A stretch of DNA of 64,000 nucleotides, taken from NCBI RefSeq assembly GCF_022179645.1, contig NZ_BPRA01000010.1, positions 1 through 64,000 on the forward strand, read 5' to 3'. Both the position numbers and the translations under genes were made by a program. Position 1 is the stretch's first letter; every line of letters starts with the position of its first letter. The stretch is from Methylobacterium thuringiense (GTDB lineage Bacteria; Pseudomonadota; Alphaproteobacteria; Rhizobiales; Beijerinckiaceae). A model generated the notes under the pieces. That model ran no database searches and was not told the DNA's origin. It saw only the letters and a list, made by a program, of their open reading frames with translations. Positions 26,270 to 33,534 of this stretch are shown piece after piece.

Positions 26270-26742
26270 CGGGCGTCGCTGGAAGGAACCGTTCGGGGCA
26301 GAGACGTCCGGCCCGGACAGGGCGCACCCTCCCATGTGGCGCGGACGCGTAGCCGGGCAGGCGCGCGGACAGGTCGGCGTGACGCTTCCGCCGAACGTCG
26401 GCCGTCACTTCGAGCGCATGACGGCACGCCCCGCCGTCCAACGCGTCCGCGAGATCCGGGGCGAAGCATGATGGCTTCGTCGGAGCGATCCCGATCGACG
26501 CGCTCCGCGGCAGAACCTCCGCACTCGGCTGCCCTGCCGATCCGCGCTTCCGAACGAACCAGGCCTGTCCTTTCGATCGCTCCGCGCGGTTCGCATGCCT
26601 GGCCCCTCGCTGCGCGGATCGAGGAACCAGCAGCCGTCCCTGGGCTTGACGCGGCATAAGCGCGTTGCGCGGAAGGTCCCTCGGGCGCTCCTTTGCGGAG
26701 CCGGGGGATCGATCAGTTCAATCCGGCATCACAGGATCCATC
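26270..26742. other. Intergenic region before dps
   Basis: About 470 bases without a credible gene. It should carry the dps promoter. A GGAAC sits at 26623-26627, but no matching GTT -10 element of the EcfG stress sigma factor follows at the right spacing. A ribosome binding site AGGA precedes dps. Otherwise nothing is seen. Confidence 0.5.
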
Positions 26743-27294
26743 ATGGCGAACACCAACACGACGGCAGGCCAGCGGCTGCACGTGACGCAGAACGACACGA
26801 AGTCCAACGCCAAGAAGGTCTCGACCGAGGCGCTCAACGCCCGGCTCGCGGATGGGATCGACTTGGCCTTGGCGGTCAAGCAGGCCCACTGGAACCTGAA
26901 GGGCCCGCAGTTCATCGGCATCCACCTGATGCTCGATGGATTCCGCGACGAACTCGACGACTACAACGACAAGGTTGCCGAGCGCATCACCCAGCTGGGC
27001 GGCACGGCGAGCGGCACGGCGACCGCGGTGGCGGCCGCATCGCAGCTCGCCCCGTACCCGCTCGATGCCTACGCGATCGCCGATCATCTCGCAGCGCTGA
27101 TCGATCGCTATGGGGTCTACGCGAACGCGGTGCGTCAGAACATCGACGACACCGACGAGGCAGGCGATGCCGGTACGGCGGATCTCTTCACCGAGGTCTC
27201 CCGCGGCGTCGACAAGCAGCTCTGGTTCCTGGAAGCGCACGTCCAAGAACCGACCGGACAGGTCCGGGACGGCGACCACGCCGGAAAGCGCTGA
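26743..27294 (+). CDS. dps: Dps ferritin-like DNA-protection protein
   Basis: A 183-residue four-helix protein of the Dps family, which forms 12-mers that oxidise and store iron and bind DNA in stress. The ferroxidase residues are seen in AVKQAHWNLKGPQF (His) and HLMLDGFRDELDDYNDKVAE (Asp/Glu on the B helix). The N terminus (about 28 residues, Thr/Asn/Lys rich) may bind DNA. A Rho-independent terminator follows at 27323, so it is monocistronic. Confidence 0.93.
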   Translation: MANTNTTAGQRLHVTQNDTKSNAKKVSTEALNARLADGIDLALAVKQAHWNLKGPQFIGIHLMLDGFRDELDDYNDKVAERITQLGGTASGTATAVAAASQLAPYPLDAYAIADHLAALIDRYGVYANAVRQNIDDTDEAGDAGTADLFTEVSRGVDKQLWFLEAHVQEPTGQVRDGDHAGKR

Positions 27295-27322
27295 GCGAGC
27301 CGTCTACCGGATCGCCGTGAGA

Positions 27323-27350
27323 GGAGGTGCTGCGCCAGCACCTCCCTTTT
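27323..27350 (+). terminator. Rho-independent terminator of dps
   Basis: GGAGGTGCTG pairs perfectly with CAGCACCTCC around a CGC loop, followed by CTTTT. It begins 28 bases after the dps stop. This is the clearest intrinsic terminator in the window. Confidence 0.92.
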
Positions 27351-27709
27351 CCGCGGCAGGACGACCCCGTCATCCGTCCTGCGCGATAGCCATGGCCGCA
27401 TGGGTGAGGGCGACGTGGCTGATCGCCCGCTGTGCGTTTCCGAGCATGGCACCGGTATAGGCGTCGACCTGCAACGAGGTTTTCCCCGAGGAGCGGGTTC
27501 GCTTTGCGCCGGGGCCTTCGGCGCGTCGCAAGAGCCGTGCATATGATGCACGTGCCGGGTCGGCGGGATGGAAACCACGGATCGCGTCGGAACCGTTCCA
27601 CGGCGATGACTGATGTCGTTCACAGACGACTTCTTCCGGCAGGCCGGCTCCGACTCAGGGTGTGTCCCGATCCACGGCGAAGACGCCGTTCCAAGACGTG
27701 AAGACCGCG
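27351..27709. other. Intergenic region before GST gene
   Basis: About 360 bases. The minus strand has an open stretch ending at 27370 with a protein-like tail (AYTGAMLGNAQRAISHVALT) but no start codon in frame, possibly a gene remnant. No other structure is clear. Confidence 0.4.
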
Positions 27710-28504
27710 ATGCTGCTCTACGATCACCCGCTCTCGTCCTATGCCCAGAAGGTCAAGATCGCCCTGCGCGAAAAGGGCGTCCCGTTCACCGCGCAGCTTC
27801 CCGACGACTTCGGGACCGGACGGACGGATGGCCCCTTCGCGACGGCCAATCCCCGGACCGAGGTCCCGGTCCTGATCGACGGCGAGACGAGGGTCTTCGA
27901 CTCGACGGTGATCCTGGAATATCTCGAGGACCGTTTTCCCGAGCCGGCTCTGCTGACCAAGGACGCTGCCGCACGCGCCTTGGCCAGGATGACGGAGGAC
28001 GTCTGCGACACGCAGTACGAGGCCGTGAACTGGGGCTACGGCGAGATTCTCTGGTTCCGACGCGCCACCGGCGCGCTCGCCGGGCATCTGCGCGATCAGG
28101 CCGCCCGTCAGACGCGCGTGCTGCAGGATTGGCTCGCCGAGCGCCTCGGCACGGCCGCGTGGTTCGGCGGCGACCGCTTCGGCTGGGCGGATGCGGCCGT
28201 CGCGCCGATGGTCAACCGATCCGTCCATTACGGCATGGGACCACGGCCGGGCTCCGCCCTGGCGCTTTGGCATGCGAGGCTGTGCCGGCGTCCCGCGATC
28301 GCCGCCACCTTCGCCGAATTCGACGCGGCCGCGGCCGAGATGACTGCGGCGTCGGACCTCTACACGACGGGCGGCCGGCGCCGCGAGTACCGCGATCACC
28401 GCCTGGAATGGATGGTGAAATCCGGCGGCGTCGAGGTGGTGCTTGCCGGCCTGCGCGACCAAAACATCCGCTTCTCCTGGCCGCAGGGATCGGCGGAGTC
28501 CTGA
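27710..28504 (+). CDS. Glutathione S-transferase
   Basis: A 264-residue GST. The N-terminal thioredoxin-like half has LYDHPLSSYAQKVKIALREKG (catalytic Ser in the HPLSSYAQK loop), PRTEVPVLIDG (cis-Pro) and VFDSTVILEYLEDRFPEP (glutathione gamma-glutamyl site). A helical C-terminal half follows. It would conjugate glutathione to electrophiles or act in dehalogenation or peroxide defence. The ATG giving MLLYDHP was chosen since the fold begins there; a GTG 48 bases earlier is possible. It is convergent with the cyo operon. Confidence 0.88.
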   Translation: MLLYDHPLSSYAQKVKIALREKGVPFTAQLPDDFGTGRTDGPFATANPRTEVPVLIDGETRVFDSTVILEYLEDRFPEPALLTKDAAARALARMTEDVCDTQYEAVNWGYGEILWFRRATGALAGHLRDQAARQTRVLQDWLAERLGTAAWFGGDRFGWADAAVAPMVNRSVHYGMGPRPGSALALWHARLCRRPAIAATFAEFDAAAAEMTAASDLYTTGGRRREYRDHRLEWMVKSGGVEVVLAGLRDQNIRFSWPQGSAES

Positions 28505-28594
28505 GGCGCCGGGACGGCCGTCCGGATGTCGGGCGCGAACAGAACCCCCGCCAGGATCCGCGTCGGCGTCGTGTTCGCGGCGGCGGCGGTTCGG

Positions 28595-29041
28595 CTACAT
28601 CATGCGCATGCGAAGGTTGAACAGCACCACGAGCGTGCCGCCCACCATCAACAGCACGATGAGGGTCGAGAACAGGATCAACTGGAGATCGTCGCGAGCC
28701 GAGCGCTTCAGATCGATGTGCAGGAAGCAGCGGACATGCACGATCGCCTGAACGAGGGCCAAGGCGTAGACGAGGCCGAGCGCCGTCGCCCCGCTCGCCC
28801 AGCGCCAATACACCAGCGCGAAGGCGAGGCAGGTCAGCAGCAGGGCGAGACCATAGCCGACGCCGTAGGTGATCAGGTCGCTTTGCCGGGACTGCGACCG
28901 GTCCTCGACCGGCGAGTCACCCACGGATCCAGACGTTGCCGCCTTGTCTTCGCGAAAGAGCACCTTCGAGGCGCCGAGCACGGCGGCGGCGCCTGCAAGC
29001 TTCAGCAGGGTCATCGCCTTGGAAGGGCGGTCCGTGGTCAT
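28595..29041 (-). CDS. cyoD: Quinol oxidase subunit IV (CyoD)
   Basis: A 148-residue membrane protein with three hydrophobic helices after residue 60, matching subunit IV of cytochrome o-type quinol oxidase (LVQAIVHVRCFLHIDLKRS is the family core). It helps assemble the CuB site in subunit I. Compared with the usual 105-125 residues it has about 40 extra N-terminal residues, including a short hydrophobic stretch (MTLLKLAGAAAVLGASK). Its ATG overlaps the cyoC stop (ATGA). It is the last gene of the operon. Confidence 0.88.
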   Translation of the reverse strand: MTTDRPSKAMTLLKLAGAAAVLGASKVLFREDKAATSGSVGDSPVEDRSQSRQSDLITYGVGYGLALLLTCLAFALVYWRWASGATALGLVYALALVQAIVHVRCFLHIDLKRSARDDLQLILFSTLIVLLMVGGTLVVLFNLRMRMM

Positions 29042-29664
29042 CCGAGCGTTCCCTGCAGGTAGACGACGGAGAAGATCGCGATCCAGATGATGTCGAGGAA
29101 ATGCCAGAACAGGCCGAGCTTCAGCAGGTTGAGCTTGACCCGGGCATCGATCCCGAACGCTGCGATCTGCGCGAGCATCACCACGATCCAGACGCAGCCG
29201 GCGGTCACGTGCAGTCCGTGCGTCGGCACGAGGGCGAAGAAGGCCGAGAGAAAGCCGCTGCGGTCCAGTGTGGCACCGTCGGACACCATCGTCGCGAAAT
29301 CGCTGAGTTCGAAGCCGAGGAAGGCGATGCCGAGGCCGAGGGTGAGGCAGAGCATCGTGACGAGACCGGTTCGGCCGCGGTCGTACTTCATAGCGATCGA
29401 CGCGAGCCCGAACGTCAGGCTGCTCGTGAGCAGAATCAGGGTCTCGACGAAAGCACCGCCGATCTTGAACTCGGCCGCCGGTCCCGGAGCGCCGGCCGTC
29501 GCGGCGAGCTGAGTTCCGTAGATCGCGAACAGCAGCGCGAACAGGATCGCGTCGCTCATCAGGAAGATCCAGAAGCCGTAGAGGCCGGTCTCGGCCTCGC
29601 CGGGCTCGAGGTCGTCGGAGTCGCTGAGGTTCAGCCCGACATGCCGGAGTTGCGGGCCGCTCAT
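29038..29664 (-). CDS. cyoC: Quinol oxidase subunit III (CyoC)
   Basis: A 208-residue integral membrane protein with five hydrophobic helices. GLYGFWIFLMSDAILFALLF and PTHGLHVTAGCVWIVVML, followed by GLFWHFLDIIWIAIF, are subunit III signatures of haem-copper quinol oxidases. It stabilises the catalytic core. Both ends overlap neighbours by four bases (ATGA with cyoB and with cyoD). Confidence 0.95.
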   Translation of the reverse strand: MSGPQLRHVGLNLSDSDDLEPGEAETGLYGFWIFLMSDAILFALLFAIYGTQLAATAGAPGPAAEFKIGGAFVETLILLTSSLTFGLASIAMKYDRGRTGLVTMLCLTLGLGIAFLGFELSDFATMVSDGATLDRSGFLSAFFALVPTHGLHVTAGCVWIVVMLAQIAAFGIDARVKLNLLKLGLFWHFLDIIWIAIFSVVYLQGTLG

Positions 29665-31760
29665 GCCGGCACCTCCGACGGGAAGATTTTTGCCAGACCG
29701 CGATTGGCCGTCGTGACTTCGAGCTGCCGCGGCACCGCGCCGGTCGCCCAGGCAGCGTCGCGCCAGCGACGGTCGGCAGCCGCAACCTCGGCGGCCGGGA
29801 TGATGCGGTGGGTGTCGCGCACGAAGCTGCGCGCGATCACGACGGCCCACAGGCCGGCGAAGCCGAGGATCGCCAGCCACCAGATGTGCCAGACGAGGCC
29901 GAAGGCGCAGGCCGTCCCGGTCAGGCCGACGAGCGGGCCGACCCAGCTGTTCCTCGGCACCCTGATGTCGCGGTAGGGGCCGGCGGGTGCGTAGGCCTGT
30001 TCGCGCTCCTTCAGCCAATAGAATGCATCCAGCCGGTCGACCTGCGGAATCAGCGCAAAATTGTATTCGGGCGGCGGCGCTGGAACCGACCATTCGAGGC
30101 TGCGGGCATCCCAAGGGTCGCCGATCGGCACGCGGTTCTCCGCGCGATCCCGCACGCTGACCCAGAGCTGCACGAACAGGCTGACGAGACCGCCGAGCAG
30201 GAGAAGCGCGCCGACGATGGCGGCGAGGAGCCAGGGCCGGAAGTCGGGCTCGAACAAGGCCTGGCTGCGCCGCGTCATGCCGGCGAGGCCGAGCACGTAG
30301 AGCGGCATGAAGGCGAGGTAGAACCCCGCGACCCAGCACACGAAGGCGATCTTGCCCCAGCGTTCGGACAGCCGGAAGCCGAAGGCCTTCGGAAACCAGA
30401 ACATGTAACCCGCGATCATGCCGTAGAGCAGGCCGGGGATGAGCATGTTGTGGAAGTGGGCGACCAGGAACACGGTGTTGTGGACCATGTAGTCGATCGG
30501 CGGGATCGCGAGCAGGATTCCGCTCAGGCCCCCGAGCACGAAGGTCAGAATGAAGGCGAGCGAAAACAGCATCGGCGCGGTGAAGCGGACCTCGCCGCGA
30601 AACATCGTCCAGATCCAGTCGTAGATCTTGACCCCTGTGGGCACCGCGATCGTCATGGTGGCGATGCCGAAGGCGGCGTTGACGTCGGCGCTCTGGCCCA
30701 TCGTGAAGAAGTGGTGCAGCCAGACGGTGAAGGAGAGCACGCCGATCACCATGGTCGCCACGACGAGCGAGGTGTAGCCGTAGAGTTCCTTCGACGAAAA
30801 GGCCGAGATCACCTCCGAGTAGACGCCGAAGGCGGGCAGGATCAGGATGTAGACCTCCGGGTGGCCGAACAGCCAGAAGAGGTTCACGTAGTTCATCACG
30901 TTGCCGCCGAGGTCGTTCGTGAAGAAGTGGAAACCGAGGTAGCGATCGAGGGCGAGGAGCGCGGTGGCGAGCGTCAGCGGCGGCATCGCGAAGATCATCA
31001 GGATCGCGGTGCAGAGCGCCGTCCAGCTGAACAGCGGCATCCGCATGAGATGCATGCCGGGGCAGCGCTTCTTGTAGATCGTCGCCGCGAAGTTCAGGCC
31101 CGAGAGGGTCGTACCGAGCGAGGACAGCGTGATCGCCCAGATCCAGTAATCGGGGCCGACGCCGGGCTGGAAGGCGGTCTCCGTGAAGGGCGGGTATCCC
31201 GACCAGCCTCCGGTCGAGAATTCGCCGACGGCGAGCGAGATCATCACGAGCCCGGCCCCGCCCGCCGTCAGCATCAGGCTGATCGAGTTGAGCAGCGGGA
31301 AGGCGACGTCGCGGGCGCCGATCTGCAGCGGCACCACATAGTTGATCAGGCCCGTCAGGAACGGCATCGCCATGAAGAAGATCATGATCGTGCCGTGGGT
31401 GCTGAAGAGCTGCGCGAAGTGCTCCGGCGCGACGATGCCCGGCGCATTCACCGCGAGCGATTGCTGCGCGCGCATCAGAACCGCTTCGACCAGCGCGCGG
31501 GACAGCATGACGCCGGCCAGCACGATGTACATGATGCCGATCTTCTTGTGATCGAGGCTCGTCAGCCAGTCGCGGAAGAGCGGGCGCCACCAGCGCTTCC
31601 AGGTCAGGAGAGCCGCGAGCGCGAGCGCACCGATCACGACGAGGGCGCCGGCGAAGGCCCCGATCAGTTCGCTGACGGTTGGATTGTCCCAGGCCCGCAC
31701 GAACGGAAATGCCTTCGCGTCGATCCGGCCGAGCAGGGCGTACCAGATCTCGGCGCTCAT
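29661..31760 (-). CDS. cyoB: Quinol oxidase subunit I (CyoB), catalytic
   Basis: A 699-residue haem-copper oxidase subunit I. Visible ligands: low-spin haem His in LFSTHGTIMIFFMAMP, CuB His with the cross-linked Tyr in FGHPEVYILILPAFGVYSEV, CuB His-His in VWLHHFFTMG, and the high-spin/low-spin haem His pair in VFLVAHFHNML. DHKKIGIMYI opens the core. It reduces oxygen to water with ubiquinol and pumps protons. The length exceeds E. coli CyoB (663). The four genes overlap by ATGA, giving equal translation of subunits. Confidence 0.96.
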   Translation of the reverse strand: MSAEIWYALLGRIDAKAFPFVRAWDNPTVSELIGAFAGALVVIGALALAALLTWKRWWRPLFRDWLTSLDHKKIGIMYIVLAGVMLSRALVEAVLMRAQQSLAVNAPGIVAPEHFAQLFSTHGTIMIFFMAMPFLTGLINYVVPLQIGARDVAFPLLNSISLMLTAGGAGLVMISLAVGEFSTGGWSGYPPFTETAFQPGVGPDYWIWAITLSSLGTTLSGLNFAATIYKKRCPGMHLMRMPLFSWTALCTAILMIFAMPPLTLATALLALDRYLGFHFFTNDLGGNVMNYVNLFWLFGHPEVYILILPAFGVYSEVISAFSSKELYGYTSLVVATMVIGVLSFTVWLHHFFTMGQSADVNAAFGIATMTIAVPTGVKIYDWIWTMFRGEVRFTAPMLFSLAFILTFVLGGLSGILLAIPPIDYMVHNTVFLVAHFHNMLIPGLLYGMIAGYMFWFPKAFGFRLSERWGKIAFVCWVAGFYLAFMPLYVLGLAGMTRRSQALFEPDFRPWLLAAIVGALLLLGGLVSLFVQLWVSVRDRAENRVPIGDPWDARSLEWSVPAPPPEYNFALIPQVDRLDAFYWLKEREQAYAPAGPYRDIRVPRNSWVGPLVGLTGTACAFGLVWHIWWLAILGFAGLWAVVIARSFVRDTHRIIPAAEVAAADRRWRDAAWATGAVPRQLEVTTANRGLAKIFPSEVPA

Positions 31761-32620
31761 CGATGGCCCTGTGCGTGGCCGGCATGCGGGCCGGGATTGT
31801 CGAGGGTGAGAATGGCGGGGAACAGGCCCGGCGCGACCGAACCGAATCGGATCGGCTCGGCCAGGGTCGAGCGAGCCGACAATGTCTTGAAGGCGTGCCT
31901 GTCGAGGGTCTTGCCGCTCGCGCGCGCCTGCGCCAGCCACGCCGCGTAGCCGTCGGCTGTTTGCGCCAGCACCGCGAATTTCTGGTTCTGGAAGCCGATC
32001 CCGTTGAACTGCGTGTTCTCGCCGAGAAAGCGGCCCGGCTCGCTCGCGGCGAGGTTGAGCTGCGTGGTCATGCCGGCCATCGCATAGATCTGGCCGCCGA
32101 GCCGGGGCACGAAGAAGGACTGCATGACCGTGCCGCTGGTCAGGCTCAGATGGACCGGGCGCTCGGCGGGGAAAACGAGTTCGTCGACGCTGGCGACGCC
32201 CTCGTCGGGGTAGATGAACAGCCACTTCCAATCGAGCGCGACCGCCTGCACCTCGACCGGAGCCTGGGCGGAGGCGAGAGGTCTGTAGGGATCGAGCCGG
32301 TGCGTATCGCGCCAGAGGAGCACGGCCAGCACGACGACGATCAGAGCGGGCGGGATCCAGATCAGCCCCTCGAGCGGCCAGTTGAAACCCCATTGCGGGC
32401 GGTATGCGCTCTTCGTGTTCGCGAGACGGTAATGCCAGGCGAAAATCGGCGTCAGCACCAGGACCGGCCCGGCGACGAAGATCAGGATGAAACAGACGAG
32501 CAGGAACAGGCTGCGGGTCTCGTCGGCGACCGGACCGGCGGCGTTGAGAAAGCCATGATCGAGCACGCCGCAGCCGCCGAGCGGCAGCAGCGTTCCGGCG
32601 GCGAGCATCCGCGCGACCAT
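31757..32620 (-). CDS. cyoA: Quinol oxidase subunit II (CyoA), lipoprotein
   Basis: A 287-residue subunit II. A lipobox LLPLGGC gives an acylated Cys, two membrane helices follow (FLLVCFILIFVAGPVLVLTP and LIWIPPALIVVVLAVLLW), and then a periplasmic cupredoxin domain (LDWKWLFIYPDEGVASVDEL) without the CuA ligands, as expected for quinol rather than cytochrome c oxidases. It binds the quinol side of the enzyme. The first of two ATGs (MVARMLAAG) was chosen; the second is four codons later. It starts 49 bases after a GMC-oxidoreductase remnant. Confidence 0.94.
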   Translation of the reverse strand: MVARMLAAGTLLPLGGCGVLDHGFLNAAGPVADETRSLFLLVCFILIFVAGPVLVLTPIFAWHYRLANTKSAYRPQWGFNWPLEGLIWIPPALIVVVLAVLLWRDTHRLDPYRPLASAQAPVEVQAVALDWKWLFIYPDEGVASVDELVFPAERPVHLSLTSGTVMQSFFVPRLGGQIYAMAGMTTQLNLAASEPGRFLGENTQFNGIGFQNQKFAVLAQTADGYAAWLAQARASGKTLDRHAFKTLSARSTLAEPIRFGSVAPGLFPAILTLDNPGPHAGHAQGHR

Positions 32621-32669
32621 GCGATGCGGGCCGGACGGAGCCGTGTCGGCGAACGGCGTCGCGATCCGG

Positions 32670-33014
32670 TCAGCCCCGTGGAGGATCTCGGCCCTGCACC
32701 ATCGCCGTGATGCGGTCGGCCGTGCGCAGCGCGATGGCCTGGATCGTGAGCGAGGGATTGACGCCTCCGGTGATGAGGACAACCGAGCCGTCGCAGACCC
32801 AGAGGTTCGGACTATCCCAGGAGCGGCAATCGCCGTCCACCACCGGGGTTTTCGGGTGGTCGCCCATGCGGGCGATGCCGTAGCGGTGGTGGGTGTCGTC
32901 GCCCTGCTCCCCGATGTTTCGTCCACCGGACGCAGCCAGCGCAAGGCCCATGACGTCGATCCCGTGCCGGTTCAGGGCCCCGTCGTCGTCGCACCAGGCG
33001 ATGCAGCGGGACAT
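32670..33014 (-). pseudogene. GMC oxidoreductase, C-terminal remnant
   Basis: An open stretch of about 114 codons matches only the C-terminal end of GMC-family FAD oxidoreductases: RYGIARMGDHPKTPVVD, then NLWVCDGSVV and GGVNPSLTIQAIALRTADRI, which contain the FAD-contacting and catalytic Asn regions. The FAD-binding N terminus and more than 400 residues are missing. GMC enzymes oxidise alcohols or sugars. The fragment sits upstream of cyoA on the same strand; it may be the scar of an ancestral dehydrogenase paired with a respiratory chain. It is probably not functional. Confidence 0.8.
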
Positions 33015-33345
33015 CGCGTCGGCCGGCTGACCGCGCGGTGAATTTCAGAACGAGGTGATCGCAGCTCTCGCGGACGTTGGCGCGCTGTTCGAGGTCGTCT
33101 GCGCCGCTTTCGTCGAGAGCAGGGAGCCGACGAAGGCGGATCGGGATCCGGCCGTCGGCAATCGCCTGCAGGACACGGCCCTGGTCGAAGGCATGACCGC
33201 GCGGCCCGAATGGCTGGGCCGGCGCGTGAACAGCCGATCCAGTTCGTGAGCAATCCGCGAAGGCCGGTCAGATTTTTCGGCGGAGGGGTAGTTGATGGGG
33301 ATCGGCTTATCGGACGCCGAATTTCCCTCTGCAATCAACGTATCC
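33015..33345. other. Intergenic region between GMC remnant and tRNA-Ser
   Basis: About 330 bases. Open frames on both strands show no recognisable family. It may be decayed sequence of the former GMC-oxidoreductase locus. No direct repeat of the tRNA end was seen. Confidence 0.4.
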
Positions 33346-33435
33346 TGGCGGAAGGGGTGGGATTCGAACCCACGGTGGAGTTGCCCCCACGGCGGTTTTC
33401 AAGACCGCTGCCTTAAACCACTCGGCCACCCTTCC
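33346..33435 (-). tRNA. tRNA-Ser (UGA)
   Basis: On the minus strand a 90-base tRNA begins GGAAGGGTGGCCGAGTGG and ends TTCGAATCCCACCCCTTCCG with an encoded CCA. The anticodon loop CTTGAAA within stem GCGGT/ACCGC reads TGA. The long variable arm (GTGGGGGCAACTCCAC) is typical of class II serine tRNA. It is a single gene with no integrase nearby. Confidence 0.98.
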
Positions 33436-33534
33436 GTCCCGGCCACAAGCCGGCCCGCCCTCCGAGCCCGGGCGAGCCGGGTGCTTGTAGCGGACAACGG
33501 GGTCGGCCGGAAACCGAAACCCGCGAGATTTTCG

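Noticed and set aside
26623-26650. GGAAC resembling an EcfG (general stress) -35 element upstream of dps
   Set aside because: No GTT/CGTT -10 at 16-17 bases; chance match likely.
27370-27620. Minus-strand open stretch ending AYTGAMLGNAQRAISHVALT..., protein-like
   Set aside because: No start codon in frame and no family recognised; at most a gene remnant.
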